A stretch of 64,000 nucleotides of DNA, from positions 3,534,001-3,598,000 of the forward strand of contig NZ_CP082249.1 in the NCBI RefSeq assembly GCF_019879105.1. Reading direction: 5' to 3'. The DNA comes from Natrinema sp. SYSU A 869. Lineage in GTDB: Archaea > Halobacteriota > Halobacteria > Halobacteriales > Natrialbaceae. Below the pieces are notes generated by a model, which saw only the letters and a list, made by a program, of their open reading frames with translations, had not been told where the DNA came from and did not search any database. The position numbers were made by a program, and so were the translations under genes. Shown in pieces: positions 8,069-17,854 of the stretch. Each line of letters opens with the position of its first letter. Position 1 is the stretch's first letter.

Positions 8069-10297
8069 ATGAACGAAGTTCAACTTGAGGTTGCGAAGGC
8101 GTACCCGAACGACTCGGGTCGTGGTATCGCCCGACTCGACCCGGACACGCTGTTGCATCTGAAGCTGAGTCCGGGCGACATCATCGAGATCGAGGGTGCA
8201 GATACGACTGCCGCGAAGGTCTGGCGCGCGGACCGGCAGGACTGGAACACGGATACCGTCCGTATCGACGGCTTCACCCGCCAGAACGCCGACGTCGGTA
8301 TCGGCGAACGGGTGACGATCCGGAAGGCAGAAGCGACGAAAGCCGACAAGCTGGTGCTTGCACCGCCCGAAGAGGCGTCGGTCCAGTTCGGCTCCGACGC
8401 CGCCGGCATGGTGAAACGGCAGATCCTCAAACGGCCGGTCGTCGGTCGCGACATCGTCCCCGTCATGAGCTCGACGAATCATCCGTTCATGCGGTCGCCT
8501 GGCCAGGCGATCCCACTCATAGCCGTCGAGACCGAACCGGAGGGCGTTGTCCTCATCACCGAAGATACCGACGTTGAACTCCGCGAAGAGCCCATTTCGG
8601 GCTTCGAGAAGACCGGAGGCGGGATCACATACGAGGACATCGGCGGCCTGCAAAACGAGATCCAGCGGGTCCGGGAGATGGTCGAACTCCCGATGAAGCA
8701 TCCCCAGATATTCAAGAAGCTCGGCATCGAGCCGCCACAGGGCGTGCTCCTACACGGCCCGCCGGGCACCGGGAAGACCTTACTCGCCAAGGCCGTCGCC
8801 AACGAGACCTCCGCCAGTTTCTTCTCTATCGCCGGGCCGGAGATCATCTCGAAGTACTACGGCGAGTCCGAACAGCAACTCAGGGAAATCTTCGAGGACG
8901 CCACCGAGGAGTCGCCGTCGATCATCTTCATCGACGAACTCGACTCCATCGCCCCGAAACGGGAAGATGTCACCGGCGAGGTCGAACGCCGGGTCGTTGC
9001 ACAGCTGTTGACGATGATGGACGGCCTCGAGTCGCGAGGCCAGGTCATCGTCATCGCCGCGACCAACCGCGTCGATTCGGTCGATCCCGCGCTGCGCCGT
9101 CCGGGCCGATTCGACCGCGAGATCGAGATCGGCGTCCCCGATGAAACGGGCCGCGAGGAGATCCTGCAGATCCACACCCGCGGGATGCCGCTTTCCGACG
9201 ATGTCAGCCTCGGTCACCTCGCCGACGAGACCCACGGCTTCGTCGGTGCCGACATCGAGAGCCTGACCAAGGAGGCGGCGATGAAGGCGCTCCGGCGCTA
9301 CCTCCCCGAGATCGATCTCGACGAGGAGGACATCCCGCCGAGCCTGATCGACCGAATGATCGTCAAGCGAACGGACTTCCGCGGCGCGCTCAACGAGGTC
9401 GAACCGAGTGCAATGCGAGAGGTCCTCGTCGAACTCCCGAAGATCTCTTGGGACGACGTCGGCGGCCTTCAGGATGCCAAAGACCAGGTCAAGGAGTCCG
9501 TCGAGTGGCCGCTCTCGACCCCCGAACGGTTCGACCGGCTGGGCGTCGATCCGCCGGCTGGCGTCTTGCTGTACGGCCCGCCGGGCACCGGGAAGACGCT
9601 GATGGCGAAAGCCGTTGCCAACGAGACCAACGCGAACTTCATCTCGGTGCGCGGCCCACAGCTCCTCTCGAAGTGGGTCGGCGAGTCGGAGAAAGCCATC
9701 CGGCAGACCTTCCGCAAGGCCCGACAGGTCTCGCCGACGGTCATCTTCTTCGACGAGCTCGACGCGCTCGCGCCGGGCCGGGGCGGTGAAACTGGTTCGA
9801 ACGTCTCCGAGCGGGTCGTCAACCAGCTCTTGACCGAGCTCGACGGGTTAGAGGAGATGGGCAACGTGATGGTCATCGGCGCGACCAACCGGCCGGACAT
9901 GATCGACCCCGCACTGCTGCGCTCGGGGCGGTTCGACCGGCTGGTCATGATCGGCCAGCCCGACGTCGACGGTCGGGAACGCATCCTCGAGATCCACACC
10001 GAGGACACGCCACTGGCTGCGGACGTCACGCTTCGCGAGATCGCCGAGATCACCGACGGCTACGTCGGCAGCGACCTCGAGTCGATCGCTCGCGAGGCGG
10101 CCATCGAGGCACTGCGCGAGGACGAGGAGGCCGATATCGTCGAGATGCGTCACTTCCGACAGGCTATGGAGAACGTCCGGCCGACGATCACCGACGATAT
10201 CCTCGACTACTACGAACAGGTCGAAGAGGAGTTCCAGGGCGGCACGAGCGGCCCCGATCCGACGGGTCGTCGCGGCAGCCGCATCGGCTTCCAGTAG
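8069..10297 (+). CDS. cdc48: CDC48/VAT-type AAA+ ATPase (first paralogue)
   Basis: A 742-residue unfoldase with the full CDC48/p97 layout: N-terminal substrate-binding domain (1-180), D1 AAA module, and D2 AAA module. D1 has Walker A GPPGTGKT at 230-237 and Walker B IIFIDE at 285-290; D2 has Walker A near 503-510 and VIFFDE after it. Arg-finger and sensor segments ([29 protein letters not shown]) are intact in both. In archaea this hexamer unfolds proteins and can feed the proteasome. There is no C-terminal HbYX motif: the tail ends RRGSRIGFQ. Transcribed away from larC; a perfect 18-base palindrome just after the stop may terminate it. Confidence 0.95.
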   Translation: MNEVQLEVAKAYPNDSGRGIARLDPDTLLHLKLSPGDIIEIEGADTTAAKVWRADRQDWNTDTVRIDGFTRQNADVGIGERVTIRKAEATKADKLVLAPPEEASVQFGSDAAGMVKRQILKRPVVGRDIVPVMSSTNHPFMRSPGQAIPLIAVETEPEGVVLITEDTDVELREEPISGFEKTGGGITYEDIGGLQNEIQRVREMVELPMKHPQIFKKLGIEPPQGVLLHGPPGTGKTLLAKAVANETSASFFSIAGPEIISKYYGESEQQLREIFEDATEESPSIIFIDELDSIAPKREDVTGEVERRVVAQLLTMMDGLESRGQVIVIAATNRVDSVDPALRRPGRFDREIEIGVPDETGREEILQIHTRGMPLSDDVSLGHLADETHGFVGADIESLTKEAAMKALRRYLPEIDLDEEDIPPSLIDRMIVKRTDFRGALNEVEPSAMREVLVELPKISWDDVGGLQDAKDQVKESVEWPLSTPERFDRLGVDPPAGVLLYGPPGTGKTLMAKAVANETNANFISVRGPQLLSKWVGESEKAIRQTFRKARQVSPTVIFFDELDALAPGRGGETGSNVSERVVNQLLTELDGLEEMGNVMVIGATNRPDMIDPALLRSGRFDRLVMIGQPDVDGRERILEIHTEDTPLAADVTLREIAEITDGYVGSDLESIAREAAIEALREDEEADIVEMRHFRQAMENVRPTITDDILDYYEQVEEEFQGGTSGPDPTGRRGSRIGFQ

Positions 10298-10311
10298 TCA
10301 CGGTCATCGCC

Positions 10312-10329
10312 TTCGGACTCGAGTCCGAA
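10312..10329 (+). terminator. Possible terminator palindrome after cdc48
   Basis: TTCGGACTCGAGTCCGAA is a perfect 18-base palindrome starting 15 bases after the cdc48 stop. T-rich sequence follows (TATTTCGTGTTTCGTGTTTTCG, about 10344-10367). Haloarchaea also terminate on T-runs alone, so the role of the palindrome is inferred. Confidence 0.4.
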
Positions 10330-10527
10330 CCCGATCGCAGTCGTATTTCGTGTTTCGTGTTTTCGTCGAGATCGAGTGTCTCGAGCGCTGGGAGTGAGTC
10401 GAGAAGTGAGGCGATAACGGAGGACCGCTCGGGCATCGACATCCGGGTGGAAAGTCGTCCGAACAACTCTCGAGTGACCGTCTCGGTATGAATTGCTACC
10501 TGATTTCTTCCCGCAGTCTGAGAGAGG

Positions 10528-11589
10528 TCACTCCGTTCTCCCGCTGTCGCTCGCGTTCGGGCTATCGCCCCCGTGTGGTGTATCACGGGATCGAATCCGT
10601 GCGGCGTGGACCGTCTCGGTCGCATCGTCGATCACGACGACTTCGCCGGGTGCGTCCGGCAACCGTTCCGCGTCGGACAGTGAGCCGCTCATGTAAGTCG
10701 GCTGGGCGGCCTCGAGCGCCGTCAGATCGTCCCGGGAAGTCAGTCGATGCGAAACGAGGATGTCCGACTGGGAGATCCCGGTTTCGGGGATGGCACTGGG
10801 ACGCTGTGTCGCGGCGACCAGACTGACGCCGGGCGCACGGCCGCGCGTGAGAATCGTCTCGAGGGCGGGTTCGGCGACGCCCTCGAAGAACGTGTGGGCC
10901 TCGTCGAGCAGGAGCCAGGGTAACCGGTCGATCGAGCGGCGAATCCGTGCCCGGTAGAGCCCTTCCGCGATCGCGCGACAGACGGCGTTCATCGGGGCGT
11001 CCGCGAGCCCAGAGACGTCGACGACCGTCACATCGGTGCCCGCGAGGTCGGTAGCCCTGAGTCCGTCGGCATCGAAGATGTCCCACGAATCCGCGAGGCG
11101 GAGATGGTTGCCGGCGGCGCGCGCGGCGACGCTCGAAGCCTCGGCCGACTCGATGTGGGTTCGCATTCCGTCGATCGTCGATTCCGCCTGTGCGGCCTGC
11201 CAGATCAGTCCGCCAGCGCCGCTTTCCGGCGACAGGCCGAGGAGCGCACACCACGATCTGGGATCGAGCGACGCGGGGGTAACGGTCGGGTCGTCGATCA
11301 CGCGTACAGGCACCGCGTCGCCGTCGACCGTCGCTGCGAGCGTGTCGAACACGCCCATCGGGTCGACGATGACGGGTGCGACGCCGCGTGCACGCGCGAG
11401 TCCTTCCGCGACGACGCCCATCGTATAGGACTTCCCGTAGCCGCGCTTGCCGACGATCAACAGTGCATGTGGATTGTCCAGATCAAGGTGCAACGCCGCG
11501 CCGTCGCTGCCGTCGAGTGCACGATAGGAGCCGAGCGAACCGACCGGCCCGTCCTCGAGAGCGGCGTCGCGACCGAGTACAAAACTCAC
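10528..11589 (-). CDS. HerA/FtsK-like P-loop ATPase
   Basis: A 353-residue ATPase. Seen motifs: a small N-terminal barrel (VLGRDAALEDGPVGSLG), Walker A VGKRGYGKSYTMG, Walker B LPWLLLDEAHTFF, and the following ATQRPSAIP segment. Together these are typical of DUF87/HerA-type DNA- or membrane-associated ATPases. The chosen GTG at 11589 begins VSFVLGRD. A CAAATACG box about 25 bases upstream supports a leaderless start and excludes the longer reading from 11631. No nurA or mre11/rad50 lies nearby, so the end-resection HerA role is not supported. Divergent from the membrane-anchored protein at 11664 with 74 bases between starts. Confidence 0.8.
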   Translation of the reverse strand: MSFVLGRDAALEDGPVGSLGSYRALDGSDGAALHLDLDNPHALLIVGKRGYGKSYTMGVVAEGLARARGVAPVIVDPMGVFDTLAATVDGDAVPVRVIDDPTVTPASLDPRSWCALLGLSPESGAGGLIWQAAQAESTIDGMRTHIESAEASSVAARAAGNHLRLADSWDIFDADGLRATDLAGTDVTVVDVSGLADAPMNAVCRAIAEGLYRARIRRSIDRLPWLLLDEAHTFFEGVAEPALETILTRGRAPGVSLVAATQRPSAIPETGISQSDILVSHRLTSRDDLTALEAAQPTYMSGSLSDAERLPDAPGEVVVIDDATETVHAARIRSRDTPHGGDSPNASDSGRTE

Positions 11590-11663
11590 GAGCAGAATTC
11601 CCGCGCGTTCGTATTTGAACCCTCGATCCAACGTTTAAGGCGGAAGCCGCGGCCAAGCGGGGC

Positions 11664-12170
11664 ATGGCTTCGAAACGGGCCGATTCGGATTCGACCGACG
11701 AGACGTACCGTTCGCGGTCGTTCGCTCGGGACGACCGTGCGATCGAGGGGTTGCCGATTCGATTGGTGATCGCACTGGTCGTCGGTGTCGCGGCGCTCGC
11801 GATCATGCTGAACATGCTCGGTGGGATCGGGGCTGTCGGCGATACGGAGGTGACCGTGAAAATCGCTGACGATGATCAGGTGATCGATTCGGATAACAAC
11901 GATGCGACGGTCGACGTCTATGCGATGGACGAAAACGGGAACAACGTTACAGGCGCGACGATCGTCGCGACCGCCGATTCCGCCCAACTTGACGGTGTAC
12001 TCGACAAATCGACCGACGACGACCACCACGCCGAGCTGGAGTTCGACGGCGATCAGAGCCTTCGAGCGGATCAGGATATGGGTGCGATCCAACTCGAAGT
12101 GATTCCGCCCTCGGACAGCAACTACATCGACGAACAACCGAACCCGAGCATTCGGGTCGTCTCCCGCTGA
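11664..12170 (+). CDS. Membrane-anchored protein with one TM helix and an extracellular domain
   Basis: A 168-residue haloarchaeal protein of unknown function. Residues 1-27 are charged and cytoplasmic (ending ARDDRAIEGLP). Residues 28-53 form one TM helix (IRLVIALVVGVAALAIMLNMLGG). The rest (54-168) is an acidic beta-rich domain with a carboxypeptidase-regulatory or Ig-like feel (EVTVKIADDD, NGNNVTGATIVATAD). The charged N-terminus followed by one hydrophobic helix recalls type IV pilin-like proteins, but no clear prepilin-peptidase site is visible. It precedes the two TrkA-C-like membrane genes by 83 bases and may be cotranscribed with them. Confidence 0.6.
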   Translation: MASKRADSDSTDETYRSRSFARDDRAIEGLPIRLVIALVVGVAALAIMLNMLGGIGAVGDTEVTVKIADDDQVIDSDNNDATVDVYAMDENGNNVTGATIVATADSAQLDGVLDKSTDDDHHAELEFDGDQSLRADQDMGAIQLEVIPPSDSNYIDEQPNPSIRVVSR

Positions 12171-12253
12171 GATGGTGAGTTCATCCCTGTCCGATACGAA
12201 TACGCTCGGTCACACTGCACAGGATCGCCATCGCACACGCGTCTCGAACAGCT

Positions 12254-13615
12254 ATGCTAGAAACGACGACTGAACTCATCATCGGCATCGCGTTCGGGCT
12301 GGTACTCGGAATCGGACCTGCGGTCGCGGTCGGTCTCCTCGGTGCCGTAGGAGACTACCGCGGCTCGACGCTCCCGCGGTCAGCGAGTATCGCGGCCGCG
12401 CTCCCGCTTGCCGCTCTCAACGCTGCCGCTGTGGGGATGCTCGATCTCGGGTCTCTTCGAATGCAGGCACCGCGCCTCGCGATCGGATCGGTCGTGGTCG
12501 TTCTCCTGGCGCTGTATGCGACCAGTCAGGGCAAACGCGTCGCATCGGAGCTCCCACTTGGGGCCACACGGCCGGTCGTGCGAAAGTGTGCACTCTCCGG
12601 CGACGCCATCGACTCGGTCGACGCGATGGGACAGGTAACGATCCACGTAACGGGCCGAATTCGCGACATCGACGGCTATCCGTCACCCTCGCCCGATCTT
12701 CGGGAAGTTCTCGAGGTAGATTCGTGGCAACTCCCCGCAGACCTTCCGCTCGTGGCGCTCGAGACTCGGCTCGCGGCTCGGCTCCGGACCGAGTACGATC
12801 TGGCTGCAGTCTCGGTATCGATTGATCGGCGCGGCCGGGCGACGATCGCCGCCGCGCCGTCGTCCGGCGGCAACTCGACGGCGGTTCCGGACGGCTGGCG
12901 CGCCGTCTCGGTTGCCGCCCTCTTGCCAACGGGAGTGGCACCAGGTGACGAAATTGAGGTTCACGCCTGCAATGAGGCAGTACAGGGCACGATTCTGAGC
13001 ATCGGTCGAAACGACTCGGGGAGCACGAACAGCCGAACTGGATCTGACCTGGCAACCGAACACGGTTGCCGTTCCGAGACCGATACCGGGCAGCCGGCCG
13101 AGACTGGCGGTCGGACGGGGGTCGGATCGCCGATCGTACTCCAGCGACCGGACCCCGAGGCGGACGGTGGTAATGCCCGGGTCACTGTCGCCGTGCCCGC
13201 CGGTCGCGCCGGCGCGTTACTGACTGCCGATCGGTGTCGTATCATCGTTCCCGCCAGCACGCCAGACGCCGATCGCGAGGCGCTTTCCAGACTCGAGCAA
13301 GCCGACTACTCGGTTCGTCACGCGAGGGTCGGCGAGATCGGGATGATCCCTGAGTCGACCGACGAAGCGAGCGATCTCCGCGCGCTCGCGGCGACTCGTC
13401 GCAGCGATACCGGCGTCGATGGGACAGCCGCGATGCGCATGAAGACGGCAGCCGAACGCGATCAATGGACCATCGATCCGGGCGAGAAAACGCTCGAAGC
13501 CGGCGACGAGGTGTTCGTCGTTGGTCCGCGTGCCGCAGTGAAACGACATCTCGACGACGATTGCGAGACAAGACCGGGTGCGACCGCGACGCCAGAACTG
13601 GAGGGTGAGTCGTGA
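12254..13615 (+). CDS. Membrane protein with TrkA-C-like domains (first of pair)
   Basis: A 453-residue protein. The first ~100 residues hold three TM helices (IIGIAFGLVLGIGPAVAVGLLG; AALPLAALNAAAVGML; AIGSVVVVLLALYA). The remainder is cytosolic and contains two segments resembling RCK_C/TrkA-C ligand-binding domains: DGWRAVSVAALLPTGVAPGDEIEV and the C-terminal EKTLEAGDEVFVVGPRAAVKRH. TrkA-C domains regulate potassium channels and transporters, but no ion pore helix or full TrkA-N Rossmann domain is present. It may be a sensory partner. The stop overlaps the GTG start of the next gene by four bases (GTGA), so the two are translationally coupled. The next protein has the same layout, suggesting a duplicated pair that works as a heteromer. 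Confidence 0.6.
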   Translation: MLETTTELIIGIAFGLVLGIGPAVAVGLLGAVGDYRGSTLPRSASIAAALPLAALNAAAVGMLDLGSLRMQAPRLAIGSVVVVLLALYATSQGKRVASELPLGATRPVVRKCALSGDAIDSVDAMGQVTIHVTGRIRDIDGYPSPSPDLREVLEVDSWQLPADLPLVALETRLAARLRTEYDLAAVSVSIDRRGRATIAAAPSSGGNSTAVPDGWRAVSVAALLPTGVAPGDEIEVHACNEAVQGTILSIGRNDSGSTNSRTGSDLATEHGCRSETDTGQPAETGGRTGVGSPIVLQRPDPEADGGNARVTVAVPAGRAGALLTADRCRIIVPASTPDADREALSRLEQADYSVRHARVGEIGMIPESTDEASDLRALAATRRSDTGVDGTAAMRMKTAAERDQWTIDPGEKTLEAGDEVFVVGPRAAVKRHLDDDCETRPGATATPELEGES

Positions 13616-14772
13616 CTGGACCCATCGTTTTGCAGTCGATCGTGACCGAATGGACCGAAACGGCGCTGATCAATAGCCTCGGATTCGCGGTGCTCGCCGG
13701 CGTCGTCGCAACGGGCATCGCGTTCGGCTACCGAGGATATAGCACTCGAGGATCCCCAGTCGGGGTCGGCATATTCGCTGGGATCGCCGTTGTCGCGGGC
13801 TGGTTGAATCTGGTCGGTCTCGAGCACGCAACGAGTATCGGCGATGTGCCGCTCGTTCATCACGCGACCGCCGCGTACTTCCTCGGTGCGATCGCCGTCA
13901 GTGCGGTCGCGGCCGAGGGCGGACGCCGGATCGGCGATCAGTTTGCCCACGACGTCTTCGATATCGATCGCGTGGCGGCTACTGGCGACGTCGCATCGCT
14001 CGTCCGATCGGCACGACAACCAACGCCGATCGAGTTGCCCGACGAGATCGGCGATATCGACGGCTACCCGCCCGTCGACGCGTCGGTCAAACGCGAACTT
14101 GCCGGCCGAACGGTGTTGGTTCCACAGTATCGCAACGACTCCGCGCTACGGTCGCGGCTGTCGACCCGCCTCGAGCGGGATTACGATGTCGACCACGCTT
14201 CCATCGCGATCGACAGTGACGGGACGATCGATCGTCTCGCGGTGGGACGGCGACGCGCCGGAATCGGCGCGATGCTTCCGTCGGGAACGGCCGCCGTTGC
14301 GATCCGTGGCGATCCGTCGCCGACCGCCAGCGCCGGGGATCCGATCGAAGTCTGGACGACCGCCGGTGACTCGAGTCGACTCGTCACGACCGGGACGCTC
14401 CGGGCCACGGCGGGTAATATCGCGACGATTACCGTCAGTGCCGATACCGTCGACGAGTTCGCGTTCGATCCGGAGCCGACGTACAGACTGACGACGCGGT
14501 CGGACCCGCCAGACGATGGCTATGGCTTCATGTCCGTACTCCGTGCCGCCGACGAGACAGTCCGGTCCGTGACGGTCCGAGAGGACGGGTCTCTCGACAA
14601 CGAGTTCGTTGATTGGCTCTCCGGAACCGTCCTCGTCGTGGTTCGCGACGACGAGGTGATCCCGTTTCCCGATGGAAACGAGACGCTACGGGCCGGCGAC
14701 CGACTCTCCGTTCTAGGGACGCCCAGTGAACTCGATTCGCTATCGGCGAACGAGGAGAGGGCACCGCGGTAA
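13612..14772 (+). CDS. Membrane protein with TrkA-C-like domains (second of pair)
   Basis: A 386-residue paralogue of the preceding protein. The N-terminal TM helices are ALINSLGFAVLAGVVATGIAFG, GVGIFAGIAVVAGWLNL and AAYFLGAIAVSAVA. A cytosolic part follows, with GDIDGYPPVDASVKRELAG (the upstream protein has RDIDGYPSPSPDLREVLE at the same place) and a C-terminal TrkA-C-like block, NETLRAGDRLSVLGTPSELDSL. The GTG start at 13612 lies inside the previous stop. The TrkA-C assignment rests on the AGDRLxVxG pattern; a regulatory or stress-sensing membrane role is inferred. Convergent with the second cdc48 gene, 44 bases away. Confidence 0.6.
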   Translation: MTGPIVLQSIVTEWTETALINSLGFAVLAGVVATGIAFGYRGYSTRGSPVGVGIFAGIAVVAGWLNLVGLEHATSIGDVPLVHHATAAYFLGAIAVSAVAAEGGRRIGDQFAHDVFDIDRVAATGDVASLVRSARQPTPIELPDEIGDIDGYPPVDASVKRELAGRTVLVPQYRNDSALRSRLSTRLERDYDVDHASIAIDSDGTIDRLAVGRRRAGIGAMLPSGTAAVAIRGDPSPTASAGDPIEVWTTAGDSSRLVTTGTLRATAGNIATITVSADTVDEFAFDPEPTYRLTTRSDPPDDGYGFMSVLRAADETVRSVTVREDGSLDNEFVDWLSGTVLVVVRDDEVIPFPDGNETLRAGDRLSVLGTPSELDSLSANEERAPR

Positions 14773-14816
14773 CGGTCCGCTCGGTGCATGTCGAATCGAC
14801 AGCGATCGAGCGGGCA

Positions 14817-17057
14817 TCACGTCGCGTCTGTCTCCGCTCGAGCGGCCTCGAGATGATGGCGTTCGATGCGAACCTCGGACGCTTTTTCGTTTGCCGTTTC
14901 GGGCCCGTACTCAGTGGCGACCTCGCGGATCGCTCGCATCGATGCGTTCCGGATCAGCGCCTCGAGATCGGCCCCGGTGTATCCCTCGAGTTCGGCCGCG
15001 AGTTCGGCGATGTCGATGTCGTCGCCGAGCGGTTTCCCTTGGGCGTGGACCGCGAGGATCTTCTCGCGGGCCTCCCTGTCGGGTTCGCCGACGAAGACGT
15101 GCGTATCGAGCCGACCGGGACGGAGCAGTGCAGGGTCGATGTGGTCCTTGCGGTTGGTCGCGGCCAGCACGACGAGATTCGGGTTCTCCCGCATCCCGTC
15201 GAGTTCCGTCAGAAGTTGTGAGACCACGCGTTCGGTGACCTCGTGGCCGTCGCCCCGGGCGGCTGCGATGGCATCGATCTCGTCGAAGAAGACGATCGAC
15301 GGGGCCGACTGGCGCGCGCGTTCGAACACCTCCCGGATCGCCTTCTCTGATTCGCCGACGTATCGATCGACGATTTCGGGACCGTCGACGCGGACGAAGT
15401 TGACGTCCGTTTCGCCCGCCAGCGCGCGGGCGAGCAACGTCTTTCCAGTCCCCGGCGGACCGTACAGCAAGACGCCGGAGGGCGGATTGGTGTTGGTCTC
15501 CTCGAAGAGGCGGTCGTAGGTCAGCGGCCACTCGACGGACTCCCGGAGCGTCTGCTTCGCCGTCTCGAGGCCGCCGACGTCCGAGAAGTCGGTGGACGGT
15601 GACTCGGCGACGTACTCGCGCATCGCGGACGGCTCGATGGACGCGAGCGCAGCGTCGAAGTGGGTCTTTCGAACCGTCGGATTACGGTTCCAGTCCCGTC
15701 GCTCGTCAGTCTCGGTCGGCCGGTCGCGGATCGCGGCCATCGCGGCCTCGCTCGCGACGGTGTCTAGGTCCGCTCCGACGAAGCCGTGGGTCCGTCGCGC
15801 GATTGCATCAACGTCTACGTCGTCAGCGAGTGGCATTCCGCGGGTGTGGACCTCGAGGATCTCCCGGCGACCCTCCTCGTCGGGGACGCCGATCTGGATT
15901 TCGCGGTCGAAGCGACCGCCGCGACGGAGCGCGGGATCGATCGTGTCGACGCGGTTAGTCGCGCCGATAACGATCACCTCGCCGCGGGCGTCGAGGCCGT
16001 CCATCAGGGTCAGTAATTGGCCGACGATCCGGTTTTCAGCGTCTCCGTCGTCGTCGCGCGTGCCGGCGATAGAGTCGATCTCGTCGAAGAAGATGATCGT
16101 TGGCGCGTTCGCCTCGGCGGTTTCGAACACCTCGCGGAGTCGTTCCTCGCTCTCGCCTTTGTACTTCGACATGATCTCCGGCCCCGAGATCGTCTCGAAG
16201 TTGGCGTCGACCTCGTTGGCCACTGCACGGGCGATCAGCGTCTTGCCGGTCCCCGGCGGACCGTATAGCAGGACGCCTGACGGCGGTTCGACGCCGAGTC
16301 GACGGAACAGCTCCGGCTCCGATAGCGGGAGCTCGATCATCTCGCGGACGAGCTCGAGTTCCTCGTCTAACCCGCCGATGTCCTCGTAGGTGACGCCGGA
16401 GTTCGGGCTGGGTTCGTCGATATCGGCCTCGGAACCAGTGCCGGCGGTGGCTGGTGTGCCCGTGGAGTCGTTCGCTCCGCGGCCGCGGTCGGCGGCTCCG
16501 GAACTGCTCGCACTCGCGGTGCTGCCCGGTCCCACGTCGGCGTCGACGATTCGAATCGTCGTCGCATCCGTAATTCGAACGTCGCCGTCGGGATCGGTGT
16601 CGGTGACTCTGAACGGCTGCTGGTCGATGCCTTCAATCCGGACCTGTTCACCGGCACGCACCGGCCGGTTGCGGAGCTTCTCCGTCGCTTCGTTCTCGGC
16701 GGCCCGCCGCTGGCGTTCGGGCAGTGCCGGCGGCGCGATTAGCGTGACTCGGTCCGCGTCAGTGATAGTCGATTTGTCTTTCGCGCGGACGGAAACCGTA
16801 TCGCCGACGTGAACTCCGGCGTTCGCACGGGTGTCCCCGTCGATCTGAATCGCGTTCTCCGGGACCGACTGGTCGGCGGGCCACATCTTGGCGACCGTCG
16901 TCTCGTCGCCCTCAATCACGACGGTGTCGCCACTCAAGATGCCGAGCTGTCTCCGTGTCGGTTCGGGAATCCGTGCGACGCCCCGGCCGGCGTCTCCTTT
17001 CTCCGCAGCGCGGACCGACAGCGTCACGCCGTCCGATTCCGACGAACTCATACCCAT
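14817..17057 (-). CDS. CDC48-type AAA+ ATPase (second paralogue)
   Basis: A 746-residue two-module AAA+ protein. The N-domain (SVRAAEKGDAGRGVARIP) is like that of CDC48. A low-complexity Ser/Gly/Ala/Thr linker (about residues 178-218) separates it from D1, and this linker is absent from the paralogue at 8069. D1 has GPPGTGKT and IIFFDE; D2 has GPPGTGKT and IVFFDE. The pore-loop region in D1 reads MSKYKGESEERL, against the YYGESEQQL of the other paralogue. Haloarchaea often carry several CDC48 paralogues; division of labour is not clear from sequence. The start at 17057 could instead be the ATG at 17051 (MSSSESDG). Confidence 0.92.
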   Translation of the reverse strand: MGMSSSESDGVTLSVRAAEKGDAGRGVARIPEPTRRQLGILSGDTVVIEGDETTVAKMWPADQSVPENAIQIDGDTRANAGVHVGDTVSVRAKDKSTITDADRVTLIAPPALPERQRRAAENEATEKLRNRPVRAGEQVRIEGIDQQPFRVTDTDPDGDVRITDATTIRIVDADVGPGSTASASSSGAADRGRGANDSTGTPATAGTGSEADIDEPSPNSGVTYEDIGGLDEELELVREMIELPLSEPELFRRLGVEPPSGVLLYGPPGTGKTLIARAVANEVDANFETISGPEIMSKYKGESEERLREVFETAEANAPTIIFFDEIDSIAGTRDDDGDAENRIVGQLLTLMDGLDARGEVIVIGATNRVDTIDPALRRGGRFDREIQIGVPDEEGRREILEVHTRGMPLADDVDVDAIARRTHGFVGADLDTVASEAAMAAIRDRPTETDERRDWNRNPTVRKTHFDAALASIEPSAMREYVAESPSTDFSDVGGLETAKQTLRESVEWPLTYDRLFEETNTNPPSGVLLYGPPGTGKTLLARALAGETDVNFVRVDGPEIVDRYVGESEKAIREVFERARQSAPSIVFFDEIDAIAAARGDGHEVTERVVSQLLTELDGMRENPNLVVLAATNRKDHIDPALLRPGRLDTHVFVGEPDREAREKILAVHAQGKPLGDDIDIAELAAELEGYTGADLEALIRNASMRAIREVATEYGPETANEKASEVRIERHHLEAARAETDAT

Positions 17058-17135
17058 TCCTTTCGGATCAGTCGCCTTGAGAATTGTCCTCTCACCGGCA
17101 GTTGGAACCGTCGATGATGGGTGCCCGCTCGCGGA

Positions 17136-17774
17136 TTATAGCGCGTTTTCGAGTACCCGATCGATCCCCCGTCGCAGCCGCTCGGATGCCGACGGTGCCG
17201 AAATGCCCAACCGGTCACCGATCTCCTCGGTCGAGGCTTCCCGTGGAACCGCGAAGTAACCCGCTTCGCGGGCTGCGATCAGTGCTTCGTACTGTTCGTC
17301 GGTGAGTCCGAACGGCGGATCGTCGGTCGACGACTCCCGCGTGAGTCGCTCGAGTTTGAACGTGGCGCCCCGTTCCGTACAAAACGCGCGATACTCCGCG
17401 AGCGCCTCCCGGTCGGGAAACCGCGCCCGCCCCCACCAACCGTCGACGGTGACGATTCCGCCCAACGGAGTGGTCCCCAGTTCGACGTACTTTCGGTAGA
17501 TCGGAAGCGGTGGATCCCGCAGTTTGATGCGATACAGCGCGTCTCCCTCCCCGTCCAAATCGTCCATCGTGGTGTACGTCTCGACCGTCGGATCGTCAGC
17601 GAGCGCCTCGGAAAACCCATCGGCGGCCCCGGTGGCCCGGCAGAGAACGACCGGCCGATCGGGATCGACGACCAGAATTCGCTCGATATAGAGCGTGACG
17701 TCCGGGACGGCCATCACTGCATCCGTCAACGGTAAGTCCGGTGAGTTGAGCTGAAACTCCGCGATGAGTCCCAT
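17136..17774 (-). CDS. Bat-type HTH-10 transcriptional regulator
   Basis: A 212-residue protein. Residues 1-150 form a sensor-like domain typical of bacterio-opsin activator (Bat) relatives (AEFQLNSPDLPLTDA, LGGIVTVDGWWGRARFPDREALAEY). The C-terminal HTH_10 is LTDEQYEALIAAREAGYF followed by EIGDRLGISAPSASERLRRG, the usual signature. No ligand or PAS/GAF motif is recognised. It is transcribed away from the R2lox-like gene at 17855, whose control region it shares; regulation of that gene is a natural guess and not shown. Confidence 0.85.
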   Translation of the reverse strand: MGLIAEFQLNSPDLPLTDAVMAVPDVTLYIERILVVDPDRPVVLCRATGAADGFSEALADDPTVETYTTMDDLDGEGDALYRIKLRDPPLPIYRKYVELGTTPLGGIVTVDGWWGRARFPDREALAEYRAFCTERGATFKLERLTRESSTDDPPFGLTDEQYEALIAAREAGYFAVPREASTEEIGDRLGISAPSASERLRRGIDRVLENAL

Positions 17775-17854
17775 ACGACTCTTTCATCCTGGTGCTACTT
17801 AAACACGCTAATGCATGAGATACAGGTTGATCGGACGACGGCGCATATATTCGA

